Positions 41,553-49,214 are shown, counted from the stretch's first letter. The stretch: 64,000 bases of DNA from Streptomyces sp. RB17 (GCF_009604455.1 NZ_WEGL01000003.1:124001-188000); one strand, 5' to 3'. Notes: a model not told the origin generated them from the letters alone. Made by a program: numbers and translations.

Positions 41553-41656
41553 TACTTGGTACGTCATCTGCCTTCGAGGTTGCACCTGTCCTACTTGGTG
41601 TGTCAAGTGGCTTGGTCTCGACTGCCGTCCGCGAGATGTGCTGCACTAGGTACGAC
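41553..41656. promoter_or_regulatory. Three KorSA operator-like repeats
   Basis: TACTTGGTACGTC (41553-41565), TACTTGGTGTGTC (41592-41604) and CACTAGGTACGAC (41644-41656) form a direct-repeat family. The first is also the core of an inverted repeat GACGTA-N5-TACGTC (41549-41565 region). They fill the divergent intergenic region, and the third abuts the ribosome site of the GntR gene, as expected for autorepression. Confidence 0.7.
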
Positions 41657-41673
41657 AACCACGGAGAGGGGCT

Positions 41674-42045
41674 ATGGCCGACTTCACCGCCGGACGGGCC
41701 GCGTACTTGCAGATCGCCGACGAGTTCAAGCGCAAGATCCGAGACGGGGAGCTTGCGCCGGGTGACAAGCTGCCCTCAGAGGCAAGGTTGATGACGGAGC
41801 ACGGTGTGTCCCGCACTGTGGCCCGGCAGGCGATCTCTCGACTGCGTGAGGACGGCTACGTGATTTCTCACCAGGGCAAGGGCAGCTTTGCCGCACTCCC
41901 GGGTGAGGGTCCCTCAGCGAAGCGAAGCCCGGAGTTCGAGCAGATCACCGAGTACCTCTCGGAGGTTCGCCGGGACGTGCGCCGTCTCGCTGAACGGATG
42001 GACGAGCTTGAGGAGTTGGTCCGGCATCAGGTCCGAGCGCAGTGA
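41674..42045 (+). CDS. GntR-family repressor, KorSA-like
   Basis: 123 residues, start ATG 41674 after GGAGAGGGG. The winged helix covers YLQIADEFKRKIRDGELAPG, KLPSEARLMTEHGVSRTVAR and QAISRLREDGYVISHQGKGS, a typical GntR DNA-binding domain. The C-terminal 40 residues form a coiled-coil-like helix (EYLSEVRRDVRRLAERMDEL) in place of a full effector domain. In pSAM2 the GntR protein KorSA keeps pra silent and the element integrated. Position and operators support the same role. Confidence 0.88.
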   Translation: MADFTAGRAAYLQIADEFKRKIRDGELAPGDKLPSEARLMTEHGVSRTVARQAISRLREDGYVISHQGKGSFAALPGEGPSAKRSPEFEQITEYLSEVRRDVRRLAERMDELEELVRHQVRAQ

Positions 42046-42142
42046 CCAACGCGTCCGCGCGGCGTGCCAGTTCCGCCACCTCGTCACCAAGCTCCCTTAT
42101 CTGTTTGATCAGTTCCAGCCGTTCTACCGGGGTCAGTGCCAT
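41945..42142 (-). CDS. Possible small helical protein (65 aa), convergent overlap with korSA
   Basis: ATG at 42142 with GAGGGG upstream. The first 40 residues (MALTPVERLELIKQIRELGD, EVAELARRADALVTALG) look like a genuine amphipathic helix with gene-like codon use. The last 25 residues overlap the 3' end of the GntR gene antisense and look random, so the true gene, if real, may have had its tail extended by read-through. Similar tiny ORFs occur here in other AICEs. Confidence 0.45.
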   Translation of the reverse strand: MALTPVERLELIKQIRELGDEVAELARRADALVTALGPDAGPTPQARPSVQRDGARPGEPPRGTR

Positions 42143-42270
42143 GACGGCCCCCTCGTTGCACTCTCGGTGTGACAGCTCCTCGGGTTGTCAGCAACGCTAG
42201 GACCGGTCCGGCTCACCACCCCGGAAAATCTCTCCGGGGCCGCGCGAAGAGGCAGGGGGACGCTCTTCCC

Positions 42271-43494
42271 ATGCGAGGAATGACGACGAACCTGACGATC
42301 GGTGAGCGAGTTGCCTGGTACCGCCGCCGACGTGGCATCTCCCAGGAAGTCTTGGCCGGTCTCGTCGGCCGTACGGTCGACTGGCTGAGCAAGGCCGAGA
42401 ACAACCGGATCGAGCTCGACAGACTGTCGGTCATCAAGTCCCTGGCCGACGCGTTGGACGTGAGCCTTGGCGATTTGCTCGCCGAGCCGACCCTCATGGA
42501 GTGGACGGCGGACAGCGGGACGCGGACGGTGCCGGCGCTTCGCTCGGCGCTGATGAACTACCGGCAGCTCACCCCGCTCCTGGGGGTGACCACCGAGGGC
42601 GAGGCAACACCCCTCGACGACCTGAAGAACAGCGTGGCCGAAGTCTGGGACGCCTACCAGGATTCCCGGTACGGGTTCGCGACCCGGCGTCTTCCCCTCG
42701 TCCTGGCCGACGCGCTCATCACAGCCCAAGCCCACGGAGGCCGGGACCGCGAGCGAGCTCACGAGCTGATGGCGATGACCTACCAGGGCGCCGCCATGGT
42801 GCTGACCAAGGTCGGCGAAACCGACCTCGCGTGGATCGCTGCCGATCGCGGATTGGCTGCAGCCCAGCAGTCCGACAACATGGCCGTGACCGGATCGCTC
42901 TTCCGCTCCGTGGCTCACTGCCTCCTCTCCAACGGCCGATTCGATGCCGCCGTGCAGCTCGTCGGCGACGCGGCCGACTACCTTCGCCCAGCGCTCAGAG
43001 ACGCCGATGCGGAGTTCCTGTCGATCTACGGGACGCTCTTCCTCGCGGGATCGATCGCTGCCGCACGTGCCGACGACCGAGCCACTACCAGCACATTCCT
43101 CGCCGAGGCAGACCAAGCAGCGCAGCGGCTTGGACGAGACGCCAACCACATGTGGACGGCGTTCGGGCCCACCAACGTCGCCATTCACCGAGTCGCCGCG
43201 GCGGCCGAACTGGGAGACATGCAGGTGGCCATGGACCTTGGCCCGCAGATCGACACCAACGGCCTGCCCACCGAGCGCCGGACGCGGCACAACCTCGAAG
43301 TGGCCCGAGCACTCAGCGCGCACAACCGGACGGACGACGCCCTGTCGATGATCCTCGAAGCCGAGCAGTGGGCACCGGAACAGGTCCGCAGCCACTACCT
43401 CGCCCGTGAGCTTGTGCTCACCTGGGTCCGGAACCAGCGTGGCCGACCCAGCCGGACCCTCGCGGAGCTCGCCGACCGGCTGCACGTCGTCTGA
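42271..43494 (+). CDS. XRE-family regulator with TPR-like C-terminal domain
   Basis: 407 residues. The N-terminal HTH is IGERVAWYRRRRGISQEVLA, then GLVGRTVDWLSKAENNRIEL. About 300 residues of helical repeats follow (GAAMVLTKVGETDLAWIAAD, SLFRSVAHCLLSNGRFDAAV, NVAIHRVAAAAELGDMQVAM), resembling TPRs of peptide-sensing regulators. Start ATG 42271 or 42280. It is 19 bp upstream of the NUDIX gene and likely co-transcribed. This XRE-plus-NUDIX pair is common on Streptomyces AICEs; the sensed signal is unknown. A near-palindrome TGACAGC-N8-GTTGTCA around 42168-42190 could be its operator. Confidence 0.85.
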   Translation: MRGMTTNLTIGERVAWYRRRRGISQEVLAGLVGRTVDWLSKAENNRIELDRLSVIKSLADALDVSLGDLLAEPTLMEWTADSGTRTVPALRSALMNYRQLTPLLGVTTEGEATPLDDLKNSVAEVWDAYQDSRYGFATRRLPLVLADALITAQAHGGRDRERAHELMAMTYQGAAMVLTKVGETDLAWIAADRGLAAAQQSDNMAVTGSLFRSVAHCLLSNGRFDAAVQLVGDAADYLRPALRDADAEFLSIYGTLFLAGSIAAARADDRATTSTFLAEADQAAQRLGRDANHMWTAFGPTNVAIHRVAAAAELGDMQVAMDLGPQIDTNGLPTERRTRHNLEVARALSAHNRTDDALSMILEAEQWAPEQVRSHYLARELVLTWVRNQRGRPSRTLAELADRLHVV

Positions 43495-43513
43495 GGTAGG
43501 TAGGCTCGACTGC

Positions 43514-44002
43514 ATGGCAGCGAGTGAGCACGAAGCGAAGATGGCGCATCCGCGCATGGCTGCGGGTGCGCTCTTCTTTGATGCCGGCGGGCGGGTCCTC
43601 ATGGTGGAACCCACCTACAAGGAGTACTGGGACATCCCAGGCGGCTACGTCGAGGTGGGGGAATCGCCGCTCCAGGCCGCTGTGCGGGAGGTGAGGGAGG
43701 AGCTTGGGATCACTCCTCCGCTAGTGCGCTTGCTGGCCGTCGACTGGGCACCGAACGATGCCGAGGGCGACAAGGTGCTGTATCTGTTCGATGGCGGTCA
43801 GCTAACGCCGGAAGCATTGGCAGGGGTGACCCTGCAGGCCGACGAGCTGAAGAGCTTCGAATTCCTGTCTCCCAACGAGATCGCCGAGCGGACGATTCCG
43901 CGCTTGGCTCGACGGATCCTTGCCGCCATTGAGGCCCGATCGTCAGGGGCTGCACCGATCTACCTCGAACACGGGCAACAGCCCGACAGTGTTGCCGCCT
44001 AG
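43514..44002 (+). CDS. NUDIX hydrolase, Pif-like
   Basis: 162 residues, start ATG 43514. It has a perfect NUDIX box (GGYVEVGESPLQAAVREVREELGI) and MAAGALFFDAGGRVLMVEPT. In pSAM2 the NUDIX protein Pif prevents redundant transfer between cells that already carry the element. This gene is on an AICE beside its regulators, so a Pif role is the best guess. A household NUDIX function cannot be excluded from sequence alone. Confidence 0.85.
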   Translation: MAASEHEAKMAHPRMAAGALFFDAGGRVLMVEPTYKEYWDIPGGYVEVGESPLQAAVREVREELGITPPLVRLLAVDWAPNDAEGDKVLYLFDGGQLTPEALAGVTLQADELKSFEFLSPNEIAERTIPRLARRILAAIEARSSGAAPIYLEHGQQPDSVAA

Positions 44003-44543
44003 CGGCACGGGAGCCGTCCCTTGATCGCTGTGCGGTGGGAATTTCCCTACATCATCAAGGCCCGCGCACGGCGCGGGCGCGCGCCGCCTCGACGGCGCGG
44101 CCTGCCTCTGTCTTCGCCCGGCTGGCCGCGCCAGGCGGCGCGCTGCGTGCATGCGGGCGGAGGTAGGAAAACCCTCTGTGGCTGAGGCCGGTCGGCTCCA
44201 CGGCTTTAGGCAGCCACTTTGGCGCGAGCCTCGAAGATCATGGCCCCAACGTCGTGCTTTACCGGGCAGGTCCACAGACTGCCCGACGCGCCGGAAGCTT
44301 ACGGGGCCATGATCACTCGCGCCAAAGCAGCTCCAGCCCAAAGCCGTTCCACCGACCTCTCGGGTCCGCACCGGTGACGCACCTCAAAGTACCTTCTAAT
44401 CAGATGAATTGGCAGAAACGTGTCATAGCAGCATAAAAACTCCACCATCACTAGGCTCGCCCTCGATCACAGTGAGTGATCTGCAGTCTGTCGACGGCAA
44501 TACAGGCATTGCTAGCGACGGCCGCTCTAATCGCGAGGCGGAG
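44003..44543. other. 541-bp non-coding region with long inverted repeat
   Basis: No convincing gene. It contains GC-palindromic sequence (44070-44100), the nested inverted repeat at 44201-44346, and then a noticeably AT-richer stretch (44390-44540) leading to the beta-propeller gene. It may hold a replication or conjugation signal of the element. Confidence 0.55.
44201..44346. repeat. Nested imperfect inverted repeat (about 146 bp)
   Basis: Arms from outside in: CGGCTTT / AAAGCCG (44201, 44340); TTTGGCGCGAG / CTCGCGCCAAA (44218-44228, 44316-44326); GATCATGGCCCC / GGGGCCATGATC (44236-44247, 44303-44314); and an inner GGGCAG / CTGCCC (44264-44269, 44279-44284). A large cruciform or structured RNA is possible. 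Confidence 0.8.
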
Positions 44544-46034
44544 GTGCCGGTGCTCAGACGCAAGAGCAAGCAAGGTGGGTCCTACTACGGTTCAGGGCCC
44601 GAGAAGGGTCAGCATGGGCGGCGGCCGTGGTCATGGGCATGGCTGCGAGCCTGCATGGCGGGGCTGGCCATGCTGACGGGATTGGCTTTGCCGGTCCTGG
44701 CTTCGTCCTCGGCCTGGGCCGCGCCAGGCCCGAACGCCTACGTCGCCAACTTTGCTTCGAACACTGTTTCGGTGATCGACACGGCCAGCAACACAGTCGT
44801 GGGCAGCCCCGTCCCCGTCGGCACGAACCCGGCCGGCGTGGCGATCACTCCGGACGGCAGGCACGCCTACGTCACCAACCAGACCTCGAACGATGTATCG
44901 GTGATCGACACGGCCAGCAACACCGTCGTAGGCAGCCCCATCCCCGTCGGCACGAACCCGTTCGGTATTGCGATCACTCCGGACGGCAGGCACGCCTACG
45001 TCACCAACTTTGGTTCGAACCAAGTGTCGGTGATCGACACAGCCAGCAACACAGTCGTGGACACCATCCCCGTCGGCACCTTCCCGCTTGGTATTGCGAT
45101 CACCCCGGACGGCAGGCATGCCTACGTCACCAACAGGGTCTCGGGCGATGTTTCGGTGATCGATACGGCCAGCAACACCGTCGTGGGCAGCCCCATCCCC
45201 GTCGGCGTCGGCCCGCTCGGTATTGCGATCACTCCGGACGGCAGGCACGCCTACGTTGCCAACACAGACTCGAACACTGTTTCGGTGATCGATACGGCCA
45301 GCAACACGGTCGTGGACACCATCCCCGTCGGTGGCGGCCCGCAGTTTATTGCGATCACTCCGGACGGCAGCCACGCTTATGTCACTGACGGGGGTTCGAA
45401 CACTGTTTCGGTTATCGATACAGCCAGCAACACCGTTGTGGGCAGCCCTATCCCCGTAGGAAGCGACCCGTACGGTGTGGCGATCGCCCCGGACGGCAGG
45501 CACGCCTACGTCGCCAACCAGACCTCGAACACTGTTTCGGTTATCGATACAGCCAGCAACACAGTCGTGGGCAGCCCCATCCCCGTCGGAACCCTCCCGG
45601 CCGGTATTGCGATCACCCCGGTCAGGCAGCCCTCCTTGACCATCACCAAGCACCACACGGGCAACTTCCACGTAGGAAGGCTGGGCACCTACACAATCAC
45701 CGTCGGCAACAACGGATCTGCGCCCACCAACGGCACCACGGTCACTGTCCACGACACGCTTCCGCGAGGACTCACCGCCGTCAGCATCACCGGCTCCGGA
45801 TGGAACTGCACCCGCTCGACCCTGACCTGCACCCGCAGCAACGCCCTCCCCGCCGGGAGCAGCTACCCGCCCATCTCACTGACCGTCCGAGCCTTGGGCT
45901 TCGCCCCCTCCCAGGTCACCAACACCGTCACGGTCACCGGCGGCGGCGACACCGCCACACACACCACCACTGACGTCACCACCATCACGCGCGACCCGGC
46001 ATCGACTCAGGGCTACGGGGATGACGATTCCTGA
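44544..46034 (+). CDS. Secreted seven-repeat YVTN beta-propeller protein with DUF11 domain
   Basis: 496 residues from the GTG at 44544 (GAGGCG upstream); upstream in-frame starts exist. A long-N-region signal peptide ends in [11 protein letters not shown]. Seven YVTN repeats of 42-43 residues follow ([39 protein letters not shown]), enough for one seven-bladed propeller. Then comes a DUF11 domain ([20 protein letters not shown] to NTVTVTGG). No LPXTG anchor. The likely role is extracellular binding or surface structure; ligand unknown. It is cargo of the element, in less GC-rich DNA than its surroundings. Confidence 0.85.
   Translation: MPVLRRKSKQGGSYYGSGPEKGQHGRRPWSWAWLRACMAGLAMLTGLALPVLASSSAWAAPGPNAYVANFASNTVSVIDTASNTVVGSPVPVGTNPAGVAITPDGRHAYVTNQTSNDVSVIDTASNTVVGSPIPVGTNPFGIAITPDGRHAYVTNFGSNQVSVIDTASNTVVDTIPVGTFPLGIAITPDGRHAYVTNRVSGDVSVIDTASNTVVGSPIPVGVGPLGIAITPDGRHAYVANTDSNTVSVIDTASNTVVDTIPVGGGPQFIAITPDGSHAYVTDGGSNTVSVIDTASNTVVGSPIPVGSDPYGVAIAPDGRHAYVANQTSNTVSVIDTASNTVVGSPIPVGTLPAGIAITPVRQPSLTITKHHTGNFHVGRLGTYTITVGNNGSAPTNGTTVTVHDTLPRGLTAVSITGSGWNCTRSTLTCTRSNALPAGSSYPPISLTVRALGFAPSQVTNTVTVTGGGDTATHTTTDVTTITRDPASTQGYGDDDS
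44736..45622 (+). repeat. Seven in-gene repeats of 126-129 bp
   Basis: Units start at 44736, 44865, 44994, 45120, 45249, 45375 and 45504. They share long near-identical stretches, for example GTGATCGACACGGCCAGCAA, which implies recent expansion or gene-conversion homogenisation. Confidence 0.9.
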
Positions 46035-46201
46035 CCGAACCTTGCCGGCAGAGCCAGCGGACCGAATTCCTGATGCGGGTGGCCACTGCCAGTGCAGTAC
46101 AGCAACGAGGTACAGCAACCCCAGCAACCGACTATGACCAACGGCACTCTGACGGACCGAATGGCGTCCGCTATGACCCCCGTTGACCGACCTCTGTAGA
46201 G

Positions 46202-46221
46202 CTACGGATCAGAAGGTTGCA
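46202..46221 (+). other. tRNA-Arg(ACG) fragment, attachment-site-like
   Basis: CTACGGATCAGAAGGTTGCA matches, from memory, the anticodon loop (anticodon ACG) through variable loop of actinobacterial tRNA-Arg. The upstream anticodon stem partner and the T arm are absent, so it is not a tRNA gene. Such fragments are left by elements that integrate into tRNA genes. Confidence 0.6.
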
Positions 46222-46228
46222 CCAGGGA

Positions 46229-46259
46229 GAGACGGTCTGGCTCTGTGCCAGGCCGTCTC
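46229..46259. terminator. Hairpin next to the tRNA-like fragment
   Basis: GAGACGG-T-CTGGC / GCCAG-G-CCGTCTC with a 5-nt loop; one mismatch. Confidence 0.6.
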
Positions 46260-46521
46260 AGTTTCCGTCTCATTCAGCCTCGTTCACGGCCGTTCAGCCG
46301 CGGCCCCAGGTCGTCTCCCCGGTAACGGCCAACCGACCATGAACGCAGGTGAACGGCCCTGCACATGGCCCCGCGAGTCACCAACAGACTTGGAAAGCGT
46401 GTGGGACGACGGCAGACGGGACGGCAGACAGGGCGAGGTGCGGCATCCGCCCGCAAGTCGGCTGACCGCTGCGTTGTGAGATCCGTTGCCTGCTGGCAGT
46501 AGCGACCGACATTATGCGGTC

Positions 46522-47082
46522 ATGGAGACGGGTGGGGAATCTACCGGCGGCCAGCGGCACGGGCCATGGGACATAAGTGACGTTCCGGGTTGGCGCAATG
46601 AGATCGGCAGGCTTGATCTCGGTTCTCTCATAGTCTCGCCAGCCAAAGGCATGGAGGTCCGTCTCGAAGTGGCGGATAACCAAGCCGTCGCAGCGACCTT
46701 CGTGCAAGACGGAAGCCAGATTCAGCTGCAGGCATTCGCAAGCACGGTTGCAAATCTCTGGGACGATGTACGGAGAGAGATCAAGGAAGGCCTGCTGCGG
46801 TGGGCAAGCCGGGAAGCCGTGGAAGAAATCGGGAGCCTAGGGCCCGAGCTGATCGTGCCCCGCGCTGGTGACGGGGAAGCGCTCAGTTTCGTCGGGAGCG
46901 ACGGCCCAGGCTGGTTCCTCAGGGGAGTCTTCAGCGGCCTCGCCGTGACCCCGGGCCCAGCCCGAGACAAGTTCGAGAACGTGTTCCGCAGCACCATCGT
47001 CGTGCGAGGCGATCGGGTGCTACCTGAGCGCGCACCACTGGTACTGCGCCTTCCGCTGGACGCCCAGATCCGGCGCCGATGA
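46522..47082 (+). CDS. DUF3710 family protein carried by the element
   Basis: 186 residues from the ATG at 46522. Recognisable DUF3710 blocks: GPWDISDVPGWRNEIGRLDL, MEVRLEVADNQAVAATFV, IQLQAFASTVANLWDDVRRE, GPGWFLRGVFSGLAV and STIVVRGDRVLPERAPLVLR. Chromosomal DUF3710 proteins are longer (about 230-260) with an acidic N-terminal extension, which is missing here. Lower GC3 and more mixed codon use than core genes suggest transfer. Function of DUF3710 is unknown; here it may be a diverged cargo copy. Confidence 0.82.
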   Translation: METGGESTGGQRHGPWDISDVPGWRNEIGRLDLGSLIVSPAKGMEVRLEVADNQAVAATFVQDGSQIQLQAFASTVANLWDDVRREIKEGLLRWASREAVEEIGSLGPELIVPRAGDGEALSFVGSDGPGWFLRGVFSGLAVTPGPARDKFENVFRSTIVVRGDRVLPERAPLVLRLPLDAQIRRR

Positions 47083-47152
47083 CAGCTGTCGTGTCGCAGG
47101 CCGGGCCGCCTCCGGGCCGTACGAAGCCGGCCAACGCCGACCAACAACGACA

Positions 47153-47192
47153 GAAGCCCACGGCATCTGAACTGGTCAGAGCCGTGGGCTTC
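47153..47192. terminator. Terminator at the right end of the element
   Basis: A perfect 12-bp stem, GAAGCCCACGGC / GCCGTGGGCTTC, with a 16-nt loop, 30 bp from attR. It insulates the DUF3710 gene from the convergent moeZ. Confidence 0.8.
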
Positions 47193-47222
47193 CTCTGTTG
47201 CGCTGGTCAGCGGAAGGGGTGA

Positions 47223-47235
47223 TCAGTAGACCGGC
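47223..47235. other. attR core of the integrated element, within moeZ 3' end
   Basis: TCAGTAGACCGGC; on the minus strand this reads the last three codons (Pro-Val-Tyr) and stop of moeZ. It is identical to 34724-34736. Confidence 0.8.
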
Positions 47236-48401
47236 TTGTGCGGTTCGATCTGGTTGACCCAGCCGATGACGCCGCCGCCGACATGGACGGCGTCGGCGAA
47301 GCCCGCGGACTTCAGGACGGCGAGGACTTCCGCACTGCGGACACCCGTCTTGCAGTGCAGGACGATCTTCTTGTCCTGCGGGAGGCCCTCCAGGGCGGTG
47401 CCCATGAGGAACTCGTTCTTCGGGATCAGCCTGGCGCCCGGGATGGAGACGATCTCGTACTCGTTCGGCTCACGGACGTCGATGATCTCGATGTTCTCGC
47501 CGTCGTCGATCCACTCCTTGAGCTGCTTCGGAGTGATCGTGGAGTCGGCGGCCGCCGCCTGGGCCTCCTCGGACACGACGCCGCAGAAGGCCTCGTAGTC
47601 GATGAGCTCGGTGACGGTCGGGTTCTCGCCGCAGACCGCGCAGTTCGGGTCCTTGCGGACCTTGACCTGGCGGTACGTCATCTCCAGGGCGTCGTAGATC
47701 ATCAGGCGGCCGACGAGCGGCTCGCCGATGCCCGCGAGGAGCTTGATGGCCTCGTTGACCTGGATGGAGCCGATGGACGCGCAGAGCACGCCCAGGACGC
47801 CGCCCTCGGCGCAGGAGGGGACCATGCCGGGCGGCGGGGGCTCCGGGTAGAGGCAGCGGTAGCAGGGGCCGTGCTCGGACCAGAAGACGGAGGCCTGGCC
47901 ATCGAAGCGGTAGATCGAACCCCACACGTACGGCTTGTTCAGCAGCACGCACGCGTCGTTGACCAGGTAACGGGTCGCAAAGTTGTCGGTGCCGTCGATG
48001 ATCAGGTCGTACTGGCTGAACAGGTCCATCACGTTGTCGGCCTCGAGCCGCTCCTCGTGCAGGACCACGTTCACGTACGGGTTGATGCCCTTGACGGTGT
48101 CGCGGGCGGACTCGGCCTTGGAGCGGCCGATGTCGGACTGGCTGTGGATGATCTGGCGCTGCAGGTTCGACTCGTCGACCTCGTCGAACTCCACGATGCC
48201 GAGGGTGCCCACGCCCGCGGCGGCCAGGTACATCAGCGCCGGCGAGCCCAGTCCGCCGGCGCCCACACAGAGCACCTTGGCGTTCTTCAGCCGCTTCTGC
48301 CCGTCCATGCCCACGTCGGGGATGATCAGGTGGCGGGAGTACCTGCGGACCTCGTCTACGGTGAGCTCAGAGGCTGGCTCAACCAGGGGTGGCAGCGACA
48401 C
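47223..48401 (-). CDS. moeZ: Adenylyltransferase/sulfurtransferase MoeZ
   Basis: 392 residues from the GTG at 48401 with GGAGTCCCC. The N-terminal MoeB/ThiF domain has VGAGGLGSPALMYLAAAGVG, FDEVDESNLQRQIIH and DGTDNFATRYLVNDAC, with zinc Cys pairs (CYRCLYPE, CAVCGE). The C-terminal rhodanese domain has IDVREPNEYEIVSIPGA and active-site VLHCKTGVRSAEV. It adenylates and sulfurates small carrier proteins such as MoaD, ThiS and CysO-type carriers, supplying sulfur for molybdopterin and thiamine/cysteine pathways. Its 3' end is the insertion site of the AICE, yet the reading frame is preserved. Confidence 0.95.
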   Translation of the reverse strand: MSLPPLVEPASELTVDEVRRYSRHLIIPDVGMDGQKRLKNAKVLCVGAGGLGSPALMYLAAAGVGTLGIVEFDEVDESNLQRQIIHSQSDIGRSKAESARDTVKGINPYVNVVLHEERLEADNVMDLFSQYDLIIDGTDNFATRYLVNDACVLLNKPYVWGSIYRFDGQASVFWSEHGPCYRCLYPEPPPPGMVPSCAEGGVLGVLCASIGSIQVNEAIKLLAGIGEPLVGRLMIYDALEMTYRQVKVRKDPNCAVCGENPTVTELIDYEAFCGVVSEEAQAAAADSTITPKQLKEWIDDGENIEIIDVREPNEYEIVSIPGARLIPKNEFLMGTALEGLPQDKKIVLHCKTGVRSAEVLAVLKSAGFADAVHVGGGVIGWVNQIEPHKPVY

Positions 48402-48464
48402 GGGGACTCCGTTGGTCGGTCAATCACTACAGTTGTTCTCCCCGTAACACTGCCACGGCCTTCT

Positions 48465-49214
48465 TCATTCCGAGACACCTGTTCCGATACGCGAGACGAT
48501 TTCGTCCCAGTAGCCGGGCATGGTCTCCCAGGGGTCGGTGCGGCCGCCGCGGTCAGTGCGGTCGGTGAAGTAGATCGTCGCCGCGCCCTGCCAGCGGGCG
48601 ATGCGCAGTGCCTCCTCCAGGTGGCCGCGGGGCACGCCGTGCACGAAGTGGCAGAAGCGGTCGGCCGGGTAGTCGGCGGTCCACTCGGCGACCTGCGACC
48701 AGCGGTAGTCGGACCAGGAGCCGGAGAAGGTCACCAGTTGATCGGCGTTCTCCGCGTAGCCGGGGTGCGGATGGCTGCCGTGACCGAGGACGATGTGGGC
48801 AGAGTCACTGATCGTCCGCAGGGTGGTGACCGTCCGGCGGACCTCGGGGAGCGCGCTGCGGTCGGTGGGGCAGCGGGCCAGCAGGAAGCCGTCGGCCCGG
48901 TACCAGTCGAGGTAGCGATGGGCGTCGGAGAGCAGGTCGGCGAGGGCGCGGGCGCCGTGGGTGAGGTCCAGGTGGCCGAGGACACGGACCCCCGCGGCCC
49001 GCAGCCGGCCCGCGGCCTCCAGGCAGTGCGGGTCCGGGCGGGCGCCGGGGCCGGCGGCCACGTTGAGAACCACCCAGTCCAGTGGGGTGCCCGGGCGGGC
49101 GAGTTCGGCCCACTGGGCGGGGGCGACGAGCGGGTGGGCGTAGCCGGGGACGCCGAGGGCGGTGCGCAGCCCGGTGCTCGCGGAGCCTGCTGTGGTGCTG
49201 GTCAGATGCGGCAT
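48465..49214 (-). CDS. Spherulin-4 family (Sph3/GH135-like) protein
   Basis: 249 residues, no signal peptide. It has the spherulation-specific family 4 TIM-barrel pattern: GVPGYAHPLVAPAQWAELA, LDWVVLNVAAGPGARPDP, AAGVRVLGHLDLTHGARAL, LDWYRADGFLLARCP, IVLGHGSHPHPGYAENADQL and RFCHFVHGVPRGHLEEAL. Fungal Sph3 of this family is a glycoside hydrolase needed for galactosaminogalactan synthesis. Its start overlaps the upstream epimerase by 13 bp, so it is the last gene of the exopolysaccharide-type operon. Catalytic activity is inferred, and the lack of export signal makes an intracellular role likely. Confidence 0.82.
   Translation of the reverse strand: MPHLTSTTAGSASTGLRTALGVPGYAHPLVAPAQWAELARPGTPLDWVVLNVAAGPGARPDPHCLEAAGRLRAAGVRVLGHLDLTHGARALADLLSDAHRYLDWYRADGFLLARCPTDRSALPEVRRTVTTLRTISDSAHIVLGHGSHPHPGYAENADQLVTFSGSWSDYRWSQVAEWTADYPADRFCHFVHGVPRGHLEEALRIARWQGAATIYFTDRTDRGGRTDPWETMPGYWDEIVSRIGTGVSE

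Larger units (their letters stand above)
46035..46521. other. 487-bp non-coding region with attachment-site remnants
   Basis: No convincing gene. It holds a tRNA-Arg(ACG)-like 20-mer (46202-46221), a hairpin (46229-46259), and GTTCA-rich motifs at 46270-46345, including GGCCGTTCA and its inverse TGAACGGCC, which resemble recombinase arm-type repeats. Confidence 0.6.
34724..47235. mobile_element. pSAM2-type actinomycete integrative and conjugative element (AICE) inserted in the 3' end of moeZ
   Basis: About 12.5 kb bounded by a 13-bp direct repeat. It holds the diagnostic AICE set: tyrosine integrase, excisionase, HUH-type RepSA replication initiator, spread-type small membrane proteins, an FtsK-like TraSA translocase, a GntR KorSA-like repressor and a Pif-like NUDIX protein. 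Genes from 34780 to 41521 are all on the minus strand, as one long transfer/replication block. Regulators and cargo are on the plus strand. The surrounding genes (hydrolase, moeZ) are core genome. The right part (44.2-47.2 kb) is AICE-atypical and partly less GC-rich. Confidence 0.88.

Noticed and set aside
44736..45622. Periodic 129-bp repeats as a possible non-coding satellite or integron-like array
   Set aside because: They encode YVTN propeller blades in an uninterrupted frame behind a signal peptide.
46202..46221. Functional tRNA-Arg gene
   Set aside because: Only the anticodon loop to variable loop is present; acceptor, D and T arms are missing.
46183..46479. Short plus-strand ORF of 98 codons between the beta-propeller and DUF3710 genes
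   Set aside because: No ribosome site, no coding-like composition, and it runs through the hairpin and attachment-like repeats.
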